A DNA stretch of 64,000 bases from an uncultured Acidimicrobiia bacterium (GCA_958295745.1 OY282370.1:967990-1031989); one strand, 5' to 3'; shown: positions 1-9,758, counted from the stretch's first letter. Notes: generated from the letters alone by a model not told the origin. Made by a program: numbers and translations.

Positions 1-859
1 GGCGGAAGGGCAGGCGGGCGCCGTCGGCCCGCACCCACCACCCCCCGAATCCCATGCGGGCGGTGCGCCGGGCGGCCCGCCGGATGCGGCCCTCGTGGAT
101 GTCCACCGCCGCCAGCCGGGCCGGCCCCATATCCCAGAGGGCCGTCGTCTTGCCGCCGGGGGCCGCCCCCACCTCCAGCACGTGGTCTTCGGGGCCGGCT
201 TCCACCGCTTGCACCGCCGCCGCCGAGGCGGGGTCCTGCACCACGGCCCCGGGCGGAACCCGACCCTCCGGGTGCAGGTAGACGTCGGGCACTGCGGTCG
301 GGGTGAGGCCGGGGGGCGGGGAGGCGCCGGCCCTCATGCGAAAAGCGACCGGGGCGTCCCGGTGGCCGGCCTCCATGAAGGCCCGGGCTGCTTCTTCTCC
401 CCAGGTGGAGACCAGATCGTCCACCACCCATTGCGGTAGGCCGTATATCCCGGCCAGGCTGGAGGGGGGATCGGGTTCCCCGCGCCGCTGCAGGTTCCTC
501 ACCAGGGCGTTGACGAACCCGGCGGCCCGGCCATACCCGCGGGCCCGGGCCGACTCGACCGCCGTGTCGGGAACGGCGTGGCCGGCGGCGCGCCCGAACA
601 GGACCTCGTGGAAAGCCACCCGCAGGACATCCAACAGGCCGGCGTCGACGGCGGCGATCCCGCGATGCGACAACCCGTCCACAGCCCGATCCAACCTACC
701 CAGATTACGAAGCGTCCCATACACGAGATGACGCACCAAGCGGGCGTCGTCCGGCGGAAGATCGATGCGACGCACAACCACATTGGACCAGGCGCCGTCC
801 CGAACCACCCTTCCCACCAGCTCGGCAGCCGCCGCCCGAGCCGCCACCCCCTGCTTCAC
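1..859 (-). CDS. rsmB: 16S rRNA (cytosine-C5) methyltransferase RsmB/Sun family, 3' part outside window
   Basis: Minus-strand frame reads VKQGVAARAAAAELVGRVVRDGAWSNVVVRR...LVRHLVYGTLRNLGRLDRAV...EDHVLEVGAAPGGKTALWDMGPARLAAVDIHEGRI (SAM motif VGAAPGGK). GTG start at 859 overlaps the fmt stop. Not in the ORF track because it is open at the window edge. Confidence 0.85.
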   Translation of the reverse strand, partial: MKQGVAARAAAAELVGRVVRDGAWSNVVVRRIDLPPDDARLVRHLVYGTLRNLGRLDRAVDGLSHRGIAAVDAGLLDVLRVAFHEVLFGRAAGHAVPDTAVESARARGYGRAAGFVNALVRNLQRRGEPDPPSSLAGIYGLPQWVVDDLVSTWGEEAARAFMEAGHRDAPVAFRMRAGASPPPGLTPTAVPDVYLHPEGRVPPGAVVQDPASAAAVQAVEAGPEDHVLEVGAAPGGKTTALWDMGPARLAAVDIHEGRIRRAARRTARMGFGGWWVRADGARLPFR

Positions 860-1761
860 TCCAGCCGACCCAAATCGCCCCGAACCCCCAGCAACCACCG
901 CCCTACCTCCATTTTCCTGGCCCCGGCGGGCTGAACCTCCAGGAGCTCTACACAACCCTCGGCGGCGCCCACCCGCACCCCCGCAGGACCGGCCTCCAAT
1001 CGGCCCGGTTCCATATCACCATGGACCACCCGCCCCCCGTAGATCTTGAACCGCTCACCCCGCCATGTGGTGTGGGCCCCCGGACGGGGGCAGAAGGCGC
1101 GGACGGCCCTGACCACTTCCACGGCCGGCCGGGTGAAGTCGAGGCGGGCTTCTGCGGTGGAGACCGGAGGGGCCCATGTAGCCCGGCTCGCGTCCTGGGG
1201 TATGGGGGTGAGGGCTCCGGCCGCCAGCGCTTCCAGATTCCGGCCCAACAGCTCGGCCCCTCCCGCAGCCAGTCGATCGGTAAGCGAACCGGCGGTCTCG
1301 TCCCACCCGATCGAGGTCCCCCAAGCCGCCAGTATCCCCCCGGTGTCCAAGCCTTCCTCCATCTGCATCAGGGTCACTCCGGCGGCGGGGTCGCCGGCCA
1401 GGACGGCCCGCTGCACGGGCGCCGCGCCGCGCCAACGGGGCAGGAGCGAGAAATGCAGGTTGACCGCCCCGAGGCGGGCGAGGACGGCGGGCGGTATCAG
1501 CATCCCGTAGGCCGCCGCCACGATTACATCGATATCCAGCGGGGCTAGGACGGAGTCCAGATGCTGCGAATCGGCGGGCTGGCTGACCGGTATCCCTATC
1601 TCGACCGCCCTCGATTTCGTCTCGGAAGGAACGGGGCGGCGGCTGCGCCCTCGGGGGCGGTCGGGGCGGGTGACCACGAGCCGGAGGTCGGTGAGGGCGG
1701 CGAGGGTCTCGAGGGCGGGGACGGCCGACCGGGGAGTCCCCAGAAAGGCGGTTCGGATCAC
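856..1761 (-). CDS. fmt: methionyl-tRNA formyltransferase
   Basis: MIRTAFLGTPRSAVPALETLA...VNLHFSLLPRWRGAAPVQRAVLAGDPAAGVTLMQMEEGLDTG, the Fmt signature; adjacent to def. Confidence 0.95.
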   Translation of the reverse strand: MIRTAFLGTPRSAVPALETLAALTDLRLVVTRPDRPRGRSRRPVPSETKSRAVEIGIPVSQPADSQHLDSVLAPLDIDVIVAAAYGMLIPPAVLARLGAVNLHFSLLPRWRGAAPVQRAVLAGDPAAGVTLMQMEEGLDTGGILAAWGTSIGWDETAGSLTDRLAAGGAELLGRNLEALAAGALTPIPQDASRATWAPPVSTAEARLDFTRPAVEVVRAVRAFCPRPGAHTTWRGERFKIYGGRVVHGDMEPGRLEAGPAGVRVGAAEGCVELLEVQPAGARKMEVGRWLLGVRGDLGRLE

Positions 1762-2210
1762 TCGGCCGACTCGTTGCGGATGTCGCGGAGGGCGGCCTTG
1801 CGGGCGGCACGATCGAGCCGTTCTATCAGCAGCCGTCCGTTCAGGTGGTCGGTCTCGTGCTGCAGCACCCTGCCCAGCAGCTCCTCACCGGCGAACTCGA
1901 CCCGGGCGCCGTCGAGGTCCTGGCCGACCGCCCGGACGTAGGCCGGCCTGGTGATATTCCAGAAATGCCCCGGCACCGAGAGGCACCCCTCCTCGAACTC
2001 CCATTCGCCGGAGGCCTCCACGATCTCCGGATTGACCAGCACCCGGGGGCCGTCACCGGCGTCGAACACACAGATGCGCTTCTGCACGCCGATCTGGGGC
2101 GCAGCCAAGCCCACCCCCGGAGCGTCGTACATGGTCGCGAGCATGTCATCGGCCAGCCGCCGCAGGGCGTCGTCGAACACCTCGACCGGGCGGGTGGAGA
2201 TCCTCAACAC
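1758..2210 (-). CDS. def: peptide deformylase
   Basis: GVGLAAPQIGV, EEGCLSVPG and HETDHLNG motifs; 4-bp overlap with fmt. Confidence 0.95.
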   Translation of the reverse strand: MLRISTRPVEVFDDALRRLADDMLATMYDAPGVGLAAPQIGVQKRICVFDAGDGPRVLVNPEIVEASGEWEFEEGCLSVPGHFWNITRPAYVRAVGQDLDGARVEFAGEELLGRVLQHETDHLNGRLLIERLDRAARKAALRDIRNESAE

Positions 2211-2307
2211 GGGATCGCCGAATATACGGATCGGGAAAACGGCTACCAGAAACCTCCTGGCGAGCCAGGTTAGTCCTGATTGTTCGCGGGCCAGATGGGT
2301 AGTCCAT

Positions 2308-3549
2308 CTAGGCGGGCAAGGTCCTCCCTTGGGTGTCCTTGTAGATGCGGCCGCCTTTGATCACCGCCAATATCCGGTCGGGGTCGGCCAGCACCTCTAT
2401 CTCATCCAGGGGCCGGCCCTCCACCAGGATCAGGTCGGCCTCCTTACCCTCCTCTACGGCACCGATCTGGTCTTCCATGTAGAAGAGTTCGGCATTGACG
2501 GCGGTGGCGGCGGCGATGGCTTCCTTCGGACTCATGAACTTGGCCTTGTTGGGCAACTCCCGGCCGCGTCTGTCCTGCAGCGGGCCGACGATATCCGATC
2601 CCGAGCCGACCTTGACCCCGGTCTCTCCCATGATCTCGATGCTTCGGCCGACCTCGGACTCCACCGCCCGGAGCTTGGTCAGCTGCGACGGGGTGAGGCC
2701 GGCCTTCTCCGGATCTTCCAGGAGGTCGTACTTCACCGCCAAGGTGACCACCGCGAAGGCGTCGGAGTCCACGATTCGCCGAGCGGCGTCCTCGTCCAGG
2801 AGGCTGGCGTGCTCTATAGAGCGGATACCCGCCGACAAGGCCCGGCGAATGGCGTCGGAAGTGTGGCAGTGGGCGAGCACGTAGGTGTGCCAATCAGCCG
2901 CCGCCTCCACTGCGGCCCGAAGTTCCTCGTAGCTGAACTGGAGGCTGTCGAAAGGGTCCGTGGGCGAGAGCACCCCTCCGGAGCTGAACACCTTCACTTG
3001 AGTGGCGCCCTTCCGAAGCTGCTCGCGAGCCGCCCGGCGCACCTCGTCGACGCCGTCCACTACCTCGGGGGTGGCCGACAGCCCCGGAATGCTCCCCCGG
3101 GGATGCTCGATGTGATGAGCGGGCCGCAGATCCCCGTGTCCGCCGGTCTGGGAAAGCACGGACCCCGACGGGAGAATGCGCGGTCCGGCGATCACGCCCT
3201 GCTCCACCAGACGCGCCCAACGGGGGTCGAGGCCCCCCGCGTCCCGGACGGTGGTGAAACCCTCCTGGAGGGTGTTTTCGATGACGCGCCGGACCGCGAA
3301 CACGTAGTCGATCCAGGGCAGGTCGCCGATGTCGCCCGCCGACGAAACCAGACCCATGTGGACATGGGCGTCGGTGAGCCCCGGCATCAGGGTCAGCCCC
3401 GAGGCGTCGATCACCCGGTCGGGCGAGCTCCCCGCGCCGGGCCCGACGCCGCTTATCAGCGAACCCGATACGGCGACGTCCACACCCGCCCGGGGGTCGT
3501 TCCCAGTGCAGTCCAGCAGCTCGGCGTTGCGAATCACCAGGTCGGTCAT
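2308..3549 (-). CDS. amidohydrolase family protein (imidazolonepropionase/prolidase-like)
   Basis: MTDLVIRNAELLDCTG...LMPGLTDAHVHMG...AHCHTSDAIRRAL...EEGKEADLILVEGRPL. Confidence 0.88.
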   Translation of the reverse strand: MTDLVIRNAELLDCTGNDPRAGVDVAVSGSLISGVGPGAGSSPDRVIDASGLTLMPGLTDAHVHMGLVSSAGDIGDLPWIDYVFAVRRVIENTLQEGFTTVRDAGGLDPRWARLVEQGVIAGPRILPSGSVLSQTGGHGDLRPAHHIEHPRGSIPGLSATPEVVDGVDEVRRAAREQLRKGATQVKVFSSGGVLSPTDPFDSLQFSYEELRAAVEAAADWHTYVLAHCHTSDAIRRALSAGIRSIEHASLLDEDAARRIVDSDAFAVVTLAVKYDLLEDPEKAGLTPSQLTKLRAVESEVGRSIEIMGETGVKVGSGSDIVGPLQDRRGRELPNKAKFMSPKEAIAAATAVNAELFYMEDQIGAVEEGKEADLILVEGRPLDEIEVLADPDRILAVIKGGRIYKDTQGRTLPA

Positions 3550-3678
3550 CGGCCGCCCCCTTCCCCAAAGTCGAATGCCCCGCAGTCGAATGCCCCATGA
3601 TCGAGCGGCTCGATGAAGCCGTATCCCGAAGCGGTAAGCATGTTGTCATAGTAGTAGCTCGACTATCCTCCTCGTCCT

Positions 3679-4722
3679 ATGAGCCTGCGATTTGGTCTGA
3701 TCGGAACCGGCGGAGGAGGCCATCTGTTTGCGGGCGCGCTGACCGGGCGGCCCGGCGGCGCCCGACTAGCGGCGGTCTGTTCCCGCAACCGGGAAAAGGC
3801 GGCCGGCTTCGCTTCCAGGTATGGGGTGACCGAGGTCTTCACCGACTGGCGCGCCCTGATAAGAGCAGACATAGATGCGCTCTGTGTGGCGTCGCCCACC
3901 GGAGACCACGCCCGGATGACGATAGAGGCCGCCGCCCGGGGTTTGCACGTGCTCACCGAGAAACCCATGGCCAACACCGCGGCCGACGCAGATCGGATGA
4001 TCGAGGCCTGCGACCGGGCGGGGGTGACCTTGGGGTGCATCTACATGTACCGCTTCATGGACACCGCCATACGGATGAAGGAAGCGGTATCGGACGGCCT
4101 GATCGGGCGGCCTCTCCTGGCGGAGTGCATAGGGCTGTTCTACCGTGATCAGCCCTATTACGACTCGGGTGAATGGCGAGGAAGGTGGGAAACGGAAGGA
4201 GGGGGGTCGCTGGTTACCCAGACCAGCCACACGCTGGACTTGATGTTGTGGATGCTGGGAGACGTGGAGGCGGTCGCCGGGTTCTACGACACGTCACCCC
4301 TGCACCGGATCGAAGTAGAAGACCACGCCGTAGGGATTCTGCGGTTCGTGAACGGAACCCTCGCCACGGTGGTGAGCACCACCGCGGCGGTCGATCCCCA
4401 ACCTCGCATCCTCACCATCCGCGGGACCGAGGGGACGGTGGGCATGGTAGGAGACGATCTGACCCGGTGGGATGTTCCCGGGGGGCCCTCATCCGATATC
4501 GAGAAGCTGATGAACACCGGGCCGGTCGACCGAGGAGACACCCTGTCGGCGGCCGGCTACGCCGACACCACCTTGCACTACCGCCAGATGGAGGACTTCA
4601 CGGCGGCGGCGGCAGAGGGGCGATCCCCGTTGGTGGACGGCCGGGAGGGTCGGCGGACCACCGCAGTGATGGAAGCCCTCTACGAGTCTGCCCGCCGCGG
4701 CCGGATGATCAGACCTGCATGA
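3679..4722 (+). CDS. Gfo/Idh/MocA family oxidoreductase
   Basis: MSLRFGLIGTGGGGHLFAGAL...DALCVASPTGDHARMTIEAAARGLHVLTEKPMANT. Confidence 0.92.
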   Translation: MSLRFGLIGTGGGGHLFAGALTGRPGGARLAAVCSRNREKAAGFASRYGVTEVFTDWRALIRADIDALCVASPTGDHARMTIEAAARGLHVLTEKPMANTAADADRMIEACDRAGVTLGCIYMYRFMDTAIRMKEAVSDGLIGRPLLAECIGLFYRDQPYYDSGEWRGRWETEGGGSLVTQTSHTLDLMLWMLGDVEAVAGFYDTSPLHRIEVEDHAVGILRFVNGTLATVVSTTAAVDPQPRILTIRGTEGTVGMVGDDLTRWDVPGGPSSDIEKLMNTGPVDRGDTLSAAGYADTTLHYRQMEDFTAAAAEGRSPLVDGREGRRTTAVMEALYESARRGRMIRPA

Positions 4723-5158
4723 GGTAGGGCCGCAGCAAACAACCCTGGCCGGCCATGCGGCTTCGCGTATGCGGCGGGCGGTAGACGTCGGTAGAGCCCC
4801 CGAATCCATCGTTGTTCGGCTGTCCATCTAGTCTAGCTAGAACGCGAAAATCGCAGCCATGCGCCGCCGCCCTCTGGGCCCAGCCCCCACCTCCACCGCT
4901 CAGGTCGTTATCTCGGTACCGGCGCGTGGTCCGGGCCCCGGCCTAGGGGGGCCGGGCGAGTATCCCGATATGATCACCGCCCTCTCTAGAACTCGGCAGC
5001 GATGTTTATGTTTTGGTATCCAACACTATATAGCGTGTCTGTGACATGATCAACCCCCTTCTGGAACAAGCTGCCCCGAATATCCAACTCGGTCCCGCAG
5101 GCCTCTCGCCGCCGACGCCCCGACCCCCGACGGTCCGGATGGGGGCAAGCTGACGCGG

Positions 5159-5205
5159 GCGAGCCGGTCTTCGAAGCCCGCCTCTGGCAGGCGAGACCGG
5201 TTCGC
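5159..5205. terminator. imperfect inverted repeat between convergent genes; possible bidirectional terminator
   Basis: GCGAGCCGGTCT...AGACCGGTTCGC arms with an inner GCCT/AGGC helix, in the convergent intergenic region 4723-5240; no T-tract. Confidence 0.4.
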
Positions 5206-5240
5206 ACGGAAACATACCCCTATCCCTTGGAACTACTCGT

Positions 5241-6428
5241 CTAGATGTGGTCCGAGATCCTTTTCACGAAGGTGCGGTGGGGGGAGAAGGGGGAATCCTC
5301 CAACCGAGAGGTGATCAAGTCGGCCAAGATGCGCCCCCCTGCCGGGGAACACATGATGCCGTGCCCCGAATAACCGCTGTTTACCCACATACCCTCGATC
5401 GATGTCTGTCCGATCAGGGGGCGGCGGTCGGGGGTCATCGTGTACTGCCCGGAGTCGACCGTCCAGGAGAGTTCCCCCCGCCTCCAAGCCTCGCCCCAGA
5501 AGGGGCTGATCCGGGCCGCGGCCTCCCTGCGGGAGGGATCCAGCACCCGAAAGGCCATATCCGGATCGGTAGGGACATCTTCCACGGGCTCGGCGTCCGG
5601 CCCTCGGGGGGCGGCGTCCAGCACATGGGCCCCCGAAAGGGCGGGGCGCCAATGCACCCCGGTGTCGTCATCGATGGTCATCGGGGCGTCGGGCGGCACA
5701 CGCGCCAGATCGGGAACCACCACCTTGTGGCGGGGCCTCACCTGCAGCGGCAGTTCCTCCCCCAGGAGAGCGGCCAGCTTTGCGGAGAAGGGTCCGGCGG
5801 CTATCACCACCTGTTCGGCCCGGATAGGACCCTGATCGGTGCCGATATCGAAGCCTCCCGAGGGGCGCTCCCGAAGCGACACCACCCGGCAAGAGGTGTG
5901 GAGGGGGGCCTTCGACGCCCGCAGCAGGCAGGATGTCAGGGCCCGGGGATCGACGAAGCCGTCACCCGCCCGGTAGCGGGCATGAACCACTTCCGGGCTC
6001 AGGTAGGGAAACCGGCGCCGGGCCTCATCGCCGGTGAGCGTCTCGATGTCGGTCTGCCCCCAGGAGTGCTGCCGGGCCGCCAGCCGGCGCTGCTCCTCCG
6101 CCCGGTCTTCGGAGGTGGTCGCCCAGAGATACCCCGGTTGCCGGACGGCCAACGGCCCGGAGTCCTCACCGGTGATCTCGGAGAAATCTAGGAACAGCCG
6201 CACCGACTCCCGCGCCAGCCGGGTCTCCTCCAAGTTGTCGAACTGCAGACGGAAGGCACCCGTGGAGACCGGGGTGGTGAGAGAGGCGGGGGCGGGCAGA
6301 GCCTCCAGAACCACCGGAGACAGCCCGGCCCGGGCCGTCCAGAATGCCGTAGCTGCGCCCACCACCCCGGCGCCGATGATCACCAGCTCCGCTCCGGCGG
6401 GAAGGACGCCTTCGACCTTGGACACCAA
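5241..6428 (-). CDS. FAD-dependent oxidoreductase (DadA/sarcosine oxidase beta-like)
   Basis: [31 protein letters not shown] dinucleotide-binding motif; C-terminal DRRPLIGQTSIEGMWVNSGYSGHGIMCSPAGGRILADLI. Confidence 0.9.
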   Translation of the reverse strand: MVSKVEGVLPAGAELVIIGAGVVGAATAFWTARAGLSPVVLEALPAPASLTTPVSTGAFRLQFDNLEETRLARESVRLFLDFSEITGEDSGPLAVRQPGYLWATTSEDRAEEQRRLAARQHSWGQTDIETLTGDEARRRFPYLSPEVVHARYRAGDGFVDPRALTSCLLRASKAPLHTSCRVVSLRERPSGGFDIGTDQGPIRAEQVVIAAGPFSAKLAALLGEELPLQVRPRHKVVVPDLARVPPDAPMTIDDDTGVHWRPALSGAHVLDAAPRGPDAEPVEDVPTDPDMAFRVLDPSRREAAARISPFWGEAWRRGELSWTVDSGQYTMTPDRRPLIGQTSIEGMWVNSGYSGHGIMCSPAGGRILADLITSRLEDSPFSPHRTFVKRISDHI

Positions 6429-6536
6429 CGGCGCCCTTCTAGTGTCCTGGCTTGGGAATACGTTGCAGATTGGAGTTGCCCCCGATTTCGTGGACGGTTT
6501 CGGCCATCAATTGCTCATATACGATGAACTTCCTGT

Positions 6537-8525
6537 TCACCAGAACCGAGTCCTGCCGCTACCCCAGCAAACCACAGAACCGTCAACCCGAACCCCACAC
6601 GAATGATAACGGCCAGCCGAAACAGCAACAAAACCACCACCCGGCGCATCCAACTGCCCATATCTGTTGCTACCCCAACAAACCACAACACCATCAACCC
6701 GAACCCCACACGAATGATAACGGCCAGCCGAAACAGCAACAAAACCACCACCCGGCGCATCCAACTGCCCATATTCGTTGTCGCCCCAACAAACCACAAC
6801 ACCATCAACCCGAACCCCACACGAATGCGCACCGCCAGCCGAAACAGCAACAAAACCACCATCCGGCACATTCCACTGCCCATATTCGTTGTCGCCCCAA
6901 CAAACCACAACACCATCAACCCGAACCCCACACGAATGATAACGGCCAGCCGAAACAGCAACAAAAGAACCATCCGGCGCATCCAACTTCCCAAAGTAGT
7001 TGTCACCCCAACAAACCACAACACCGCTATTCATACGAACCCCACACGAATGCTCCTCACCAGCCGAAACAGCAACAAAACCACCACCCGGCGCATCCAA
7101 CTTCCCAAAGCCGTTGTCACCCCAACAAACCACAACACCGCTATTCATACGAACCCCACACGAATGCTCCTCACCAGCCGAAACAGCAACAAAACCACCA
7201 CCCGGCGCATCCGCCCGCCCATCATAGTTGCGACCCCAACAAACCACAGCACCATCAACCCGAACCCCACACGAATGCGCACCGCCAGCCGAAACAGCAA
7301 CAAAAACACCACCCGGCGCATCCGCCCGCCCATCATAGTTGCGACCCCAGCAAACCACAGCACCATCAACCCGAACCCCACACGAATGCGCACCGCCAGC
7401 CGAGACAGCAACAAAACCACCATCCGGCACATTCCACTGCCCATATTCGTTGTCGCCCCAACAAACCACAACACCATCAACCCGAACCCCACACGAATGC
7501 ACCAAACCGGCCGAAACAGCAACAAAAACATCCCTCGGCGCATCCAACTGCCCATAGCCATTGTCGCCCCAACAAACCACAACACCATCAACCCGAACCC
7601 CACACGAATGCTCCTCACCGGCCGAAACAGCAGTGAAAACACCCTCCGGCGCATCCAACTGCCCATAGCCATTGTCGCCCCAACAAACCACAACACCATC
7701 AACCCGAACCCCACACGAATGCACCAAACCGGCCGAAACGGTAGCAAAAGCACCCCCCGGCGCATCCAACTGCCCTAAGTTATAACGGCCGCCGCCCCAG
7801 CAAACCACAGAACCATCAGTACGAACCCCACACGAATGCCAACCGCCGGCCGAAACAGCAACAAAAGCACCCCCCGGCGCATCCAACTGCCCTTCGTCGT
7901 TGTCGCCCCAGCAAACCACAGAACCATCAACCCGAACCCCACACGAATGATAACGGCCGGCCGAAACATCAGCAAAAGCACCCCCCGGCGCATCCAATTC
8001 CCCATAGTAGTTGTCGCCCCAGCAAACCACAGAACCATCAGTACGAACCCCACACGAATGCACCAAACCGGCCGAGACAGCAGCGAACCCGGTTGGGGTC
8101 GATGTAGCGTCCGGCTGGGTGGTCGTCGACGTAGAGGCGGCCTGCGCGGCGGCCTCACGAGCTTCCTCGGCTTCCGCCCGAGCCTCTACCAAATCAGCCT
8201 GGACCAGAGCCAACGCGGCCGCGGCTTCGTCGACTTCCACCCGGGCCTCTACCAGATCAGCCTGGACCAGAGCCAACGCGGCCGCGGCTTCGTCGGCTTC
8301 CACCCGGGCCTCTACCAGATCAGCCTGGGATTGGGCCAGCGCCGCCGCGGCTTCGTCGACTTCCGCTTGGGCCGCCGCCGCTTCTTGTCGCGCCGCGGCC
8401 GCCTCCGCTGCGACGTCCGCCCCCGAGGTGTCGTCCCCTCCCCCGCCGCACGCCGCGGCGACCAAGGCAAAGACGAGCAATAACCCCACGAGTGTGCGGA
8501 TGCGAACCAGATGCGCCGCCATCAT
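6537..8525 (-). CDS. lipoprotein with coiled-coil stalk and 14 RCC1-like repeats (copy A)
   Basis: [30 protein letters not shown] (signal peptide plus lipobox), Ala/Glu-rich heptads, then 14 x SAGxxHSCGVRxDGxVVCWGxNxxGxLDAPxGxF. Start chosen at the ATG at 8525; the longer track ORF runs back into an IS fossil. Confidence 0.85.
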   Translation of the reverse strand: MMAAHLVRIRTLVGLLLVFALVAAACGGGGDDTSGADVAAEAAAARQEAAAAQAEVDEAAAALAQSQADLVEARVEADEAAAALALVQADLVEARVEVDEAAAALALVQADLVEARAEAEEAREAAAQAASTSTTTQPDATSTPTGFAAVSAGLVHSCGVRTDGSVVCWGDNYYGELDAPGGAFADVSAGRYHSCGVRVDGSVVCWGDNDEGQLDAPGGAFVAVSAGGWHSCGVRTDGSVVCWGGGRYNLGQLDAPGGAFATVSAGLVHSCGVRVDGVVVCWGDNGYGQLDAPEGVFTAVSAGEEHSCGVRVDGVVVCWGDNGYGQLDAPRDVFVAVSAGLVHSCGVRVDGVVVCWGDNEYGQWNVPDGGFVAVSAGGAHSCGVRVDGAVVCWGRNYDGRADAPGGVFVAVSAGGAHSCGVRVDGAVVCWGRNYDGRADAPGGGFVAVSAGEEHSCGVRMNSGVVVCWGDNGFGKLDAPGGGFVAVSAGEEHSCGVRMNSGVVVCWGDNYFGKLDAPDGSFVAVSAGRYHSCGVRVDGVVVCWGDNEYGQWNVPDGGFVAVSAGGAHSCGVRVDGVVVCWGDNEYGQLDAPGGGFVAVSAGRYHSCGVRVDGVVVCWGSNRYGQLDAPGGGFVAVSAGRYHSCGVRVDGSVVCWGSGRTRFW
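6545..8090 (-). repeat. tandem 111-bp (37-aa) coding repeat array, 14 units
   Basis: CCCCACACGAATG recurs about every 111 bp; two neighbouring units (about 7008-7118 and 7119-7222) are identical over about 100 bp. Confidence 0.95.
8155..8330 (-). repeat. about 63-bp repeat encoding the coiled-coil unit (ADEAAAALALVQADLVEARVE)
   Basis: GCCTCTACCAGATCAGCCTGGACCAGAGCCAACGCGGCCGCGGCTTCGTCGACTTCCACCCGG-type units repeat nearly exactly. Confidence 0.85.
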
Positions 8526-8560
8526 GTCATCCTCTCCCGCCTCCCCGAGGCGATTCAGAT

Positions 8561-8630
8561 GGCCCTCGCGTCGGAGCTGACGCCATACCTTGCGGACGCC
8601 GTACACCCAAAAAGTTCTGCTCCCCACACC
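8561..8630 (-). pseudogene. IS3-family OrfB (HTH_21 region) fossil
   Basis: Minus strand reads WVYGVRKVWRQLRREG, characteristic of IS3-family OrfB; 46/50 nt shared with 32836-32885. Confidence 0.65.
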
Positions 8631-8669
8631 CGACGGATCACAGGTTTCAACTATAGCGTCACGGTGAGG

Positions 8670-9632
8670 TTGACTCGGTTTGGTGGACACTCTGAGACTA
8701 GGAGACAATGGTCCCTTGGAAGGAGTGTTTATGCCGAGAACGAGACTGCCCTATCCGAAGGGGGGTTCCGCCGGGAGATGGTTCGCCGGTCAGGGCGGGT
8801 CGCAGCCCCGGGTCGTTGAGCCGCGAGTTCGAGCCGTCGGATCAGACGATCCGCAAACTGGGTTCGCCAAGCCAAGGGCGACGACGGGCAAAGGGAAGGA
8901 CTGACCACCGTCGAGCGTCAGAAGCTACGGCGTCTGCGCCGGGAGAACCGGGTGCTGCGAGAAGGAAAGAGAAATACCGGCAAGCCGCGGCCTGGTTCGC
9001 CGAAGAGTGACCGCATCGACCCCGCCGAGCGGCGTTCGGGTTCGTGAAAACCTGACCAGGCCATCTATCCGGTGCGGCGCATGTGTGAACTGTTTGGGTA
9101 TCCCCGGGCGGCTACTACGCGTCGCTTGCCCGTCCGTCCTCGGCCCACCGGAGGGCCGACCTGGAGTTGCGGGACCGGATCACAGAGATTCATCGACGGT
9201 CGCGGGCGCCTACGGTGTTCCCCGCATACACGCCGAGCCGGCCGCCGCAGGAGTGCGGGTGGGCCGCAAACGGGCAACCCGTCTGACGCATCAGGCCCGC
9301 ATCCACGGTGGTACACCGCCGCCGGAAGGTTCCTACGACCCGAGGCGCCGGATCTGGTACGCCGGCGATTCAGCACCGAGGGCCCCCGACCGGCTGTGGG
9401 CAGCTGACATCACCTATATCCCCACCGGGGCAGGGTTCCTTTACCTAGCGGTGCAGTTCGATGTGTGGTCCCGGAAGGTAGTAGGTGTGGTCCATGCGCA
9501 ACGACCTAGCCGCCCGCCTCGTGGTAGACGCCCTGGACATGGCCATCACCCGGCGGAAACCCACCGAGGTAATCCACCACTCCGACCACCGCAGCCAGTA
9601 CACCTCAGCCGCGTTCGGAGCGCGATGCCCGC
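8670..9632 (+). mobile_element. decayed IS3-family insertion sequence, right end missing
   Basis: Frame-corrected OrfA (MPRTRLPYP..FRREMV...VRAGRSPGSLSREFEPSDQTIRK...AKGDDG...RRENRVLRE...AAAWFAEE) followed by OrfB ([11 protein letters not shown]...[16 protein letters not shown]...[89 protein letters not shown]). The product is split over several frames and the element stops at the junction with the FAD-gene fragment. Confidence 0.88.
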
Positions 9633-9635
9633 AAA

Positions 9636-9758
9636 GCCGGGGGACAGCCCGGCCCGGGCCGTCCAGAATGCCGTAGCTGCGCCCACCACCCCGGCGCCGA
9701 TGATCACCAGCTCCGCTCCGGCGGGAAGGACGCCTTCGGCCTTGGACATCAACGGCAC
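9636..9758 (-). pseudogene. orphan 5' fragment of the FAD oxidoreductase gene (duplicate of about 6314-6428)
   Basis: [37 protein letters not shown] matches the N-terminus encoded at 6428; near-identical nucleotides, then fusion to the IS3 remnant. Confidence 0.92.

Noticed and set aside
1951-3600. 549-aa plus-strand ORF
   Set aside because: Antisense shadow of def and the amidohydrolase.
6452-7778. 394/391-aa plus-strand repeat ORFs (HTNDNGQPKQQQNHHPAHPT...)
   Set aside because: Same artefact, antisense to RCC1-A.
6545-8090. CRISPR-like periodicity
   Set aside because: Units are 111 bp, contiguous, coding and without unique spacers; it is a protein tandem repeat.
8561-8609. Shared 50-bp element as a novel promoter/regulator motif upstream of two genes
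   Set aside because: Translation (VYGVRKVWRQLRREG; second copy continues to RCTVERLM) shows IS3 OrfB homology, so common ancestry as transposase debris is the simpler explanation.
8526-8708. N-terminal extension of RCC1-A (track ORF to 8708)
   Set aside because: It would place the signal peptide internally and consists of IS fossil sequence; copy B starts at the equivalent of 8525.
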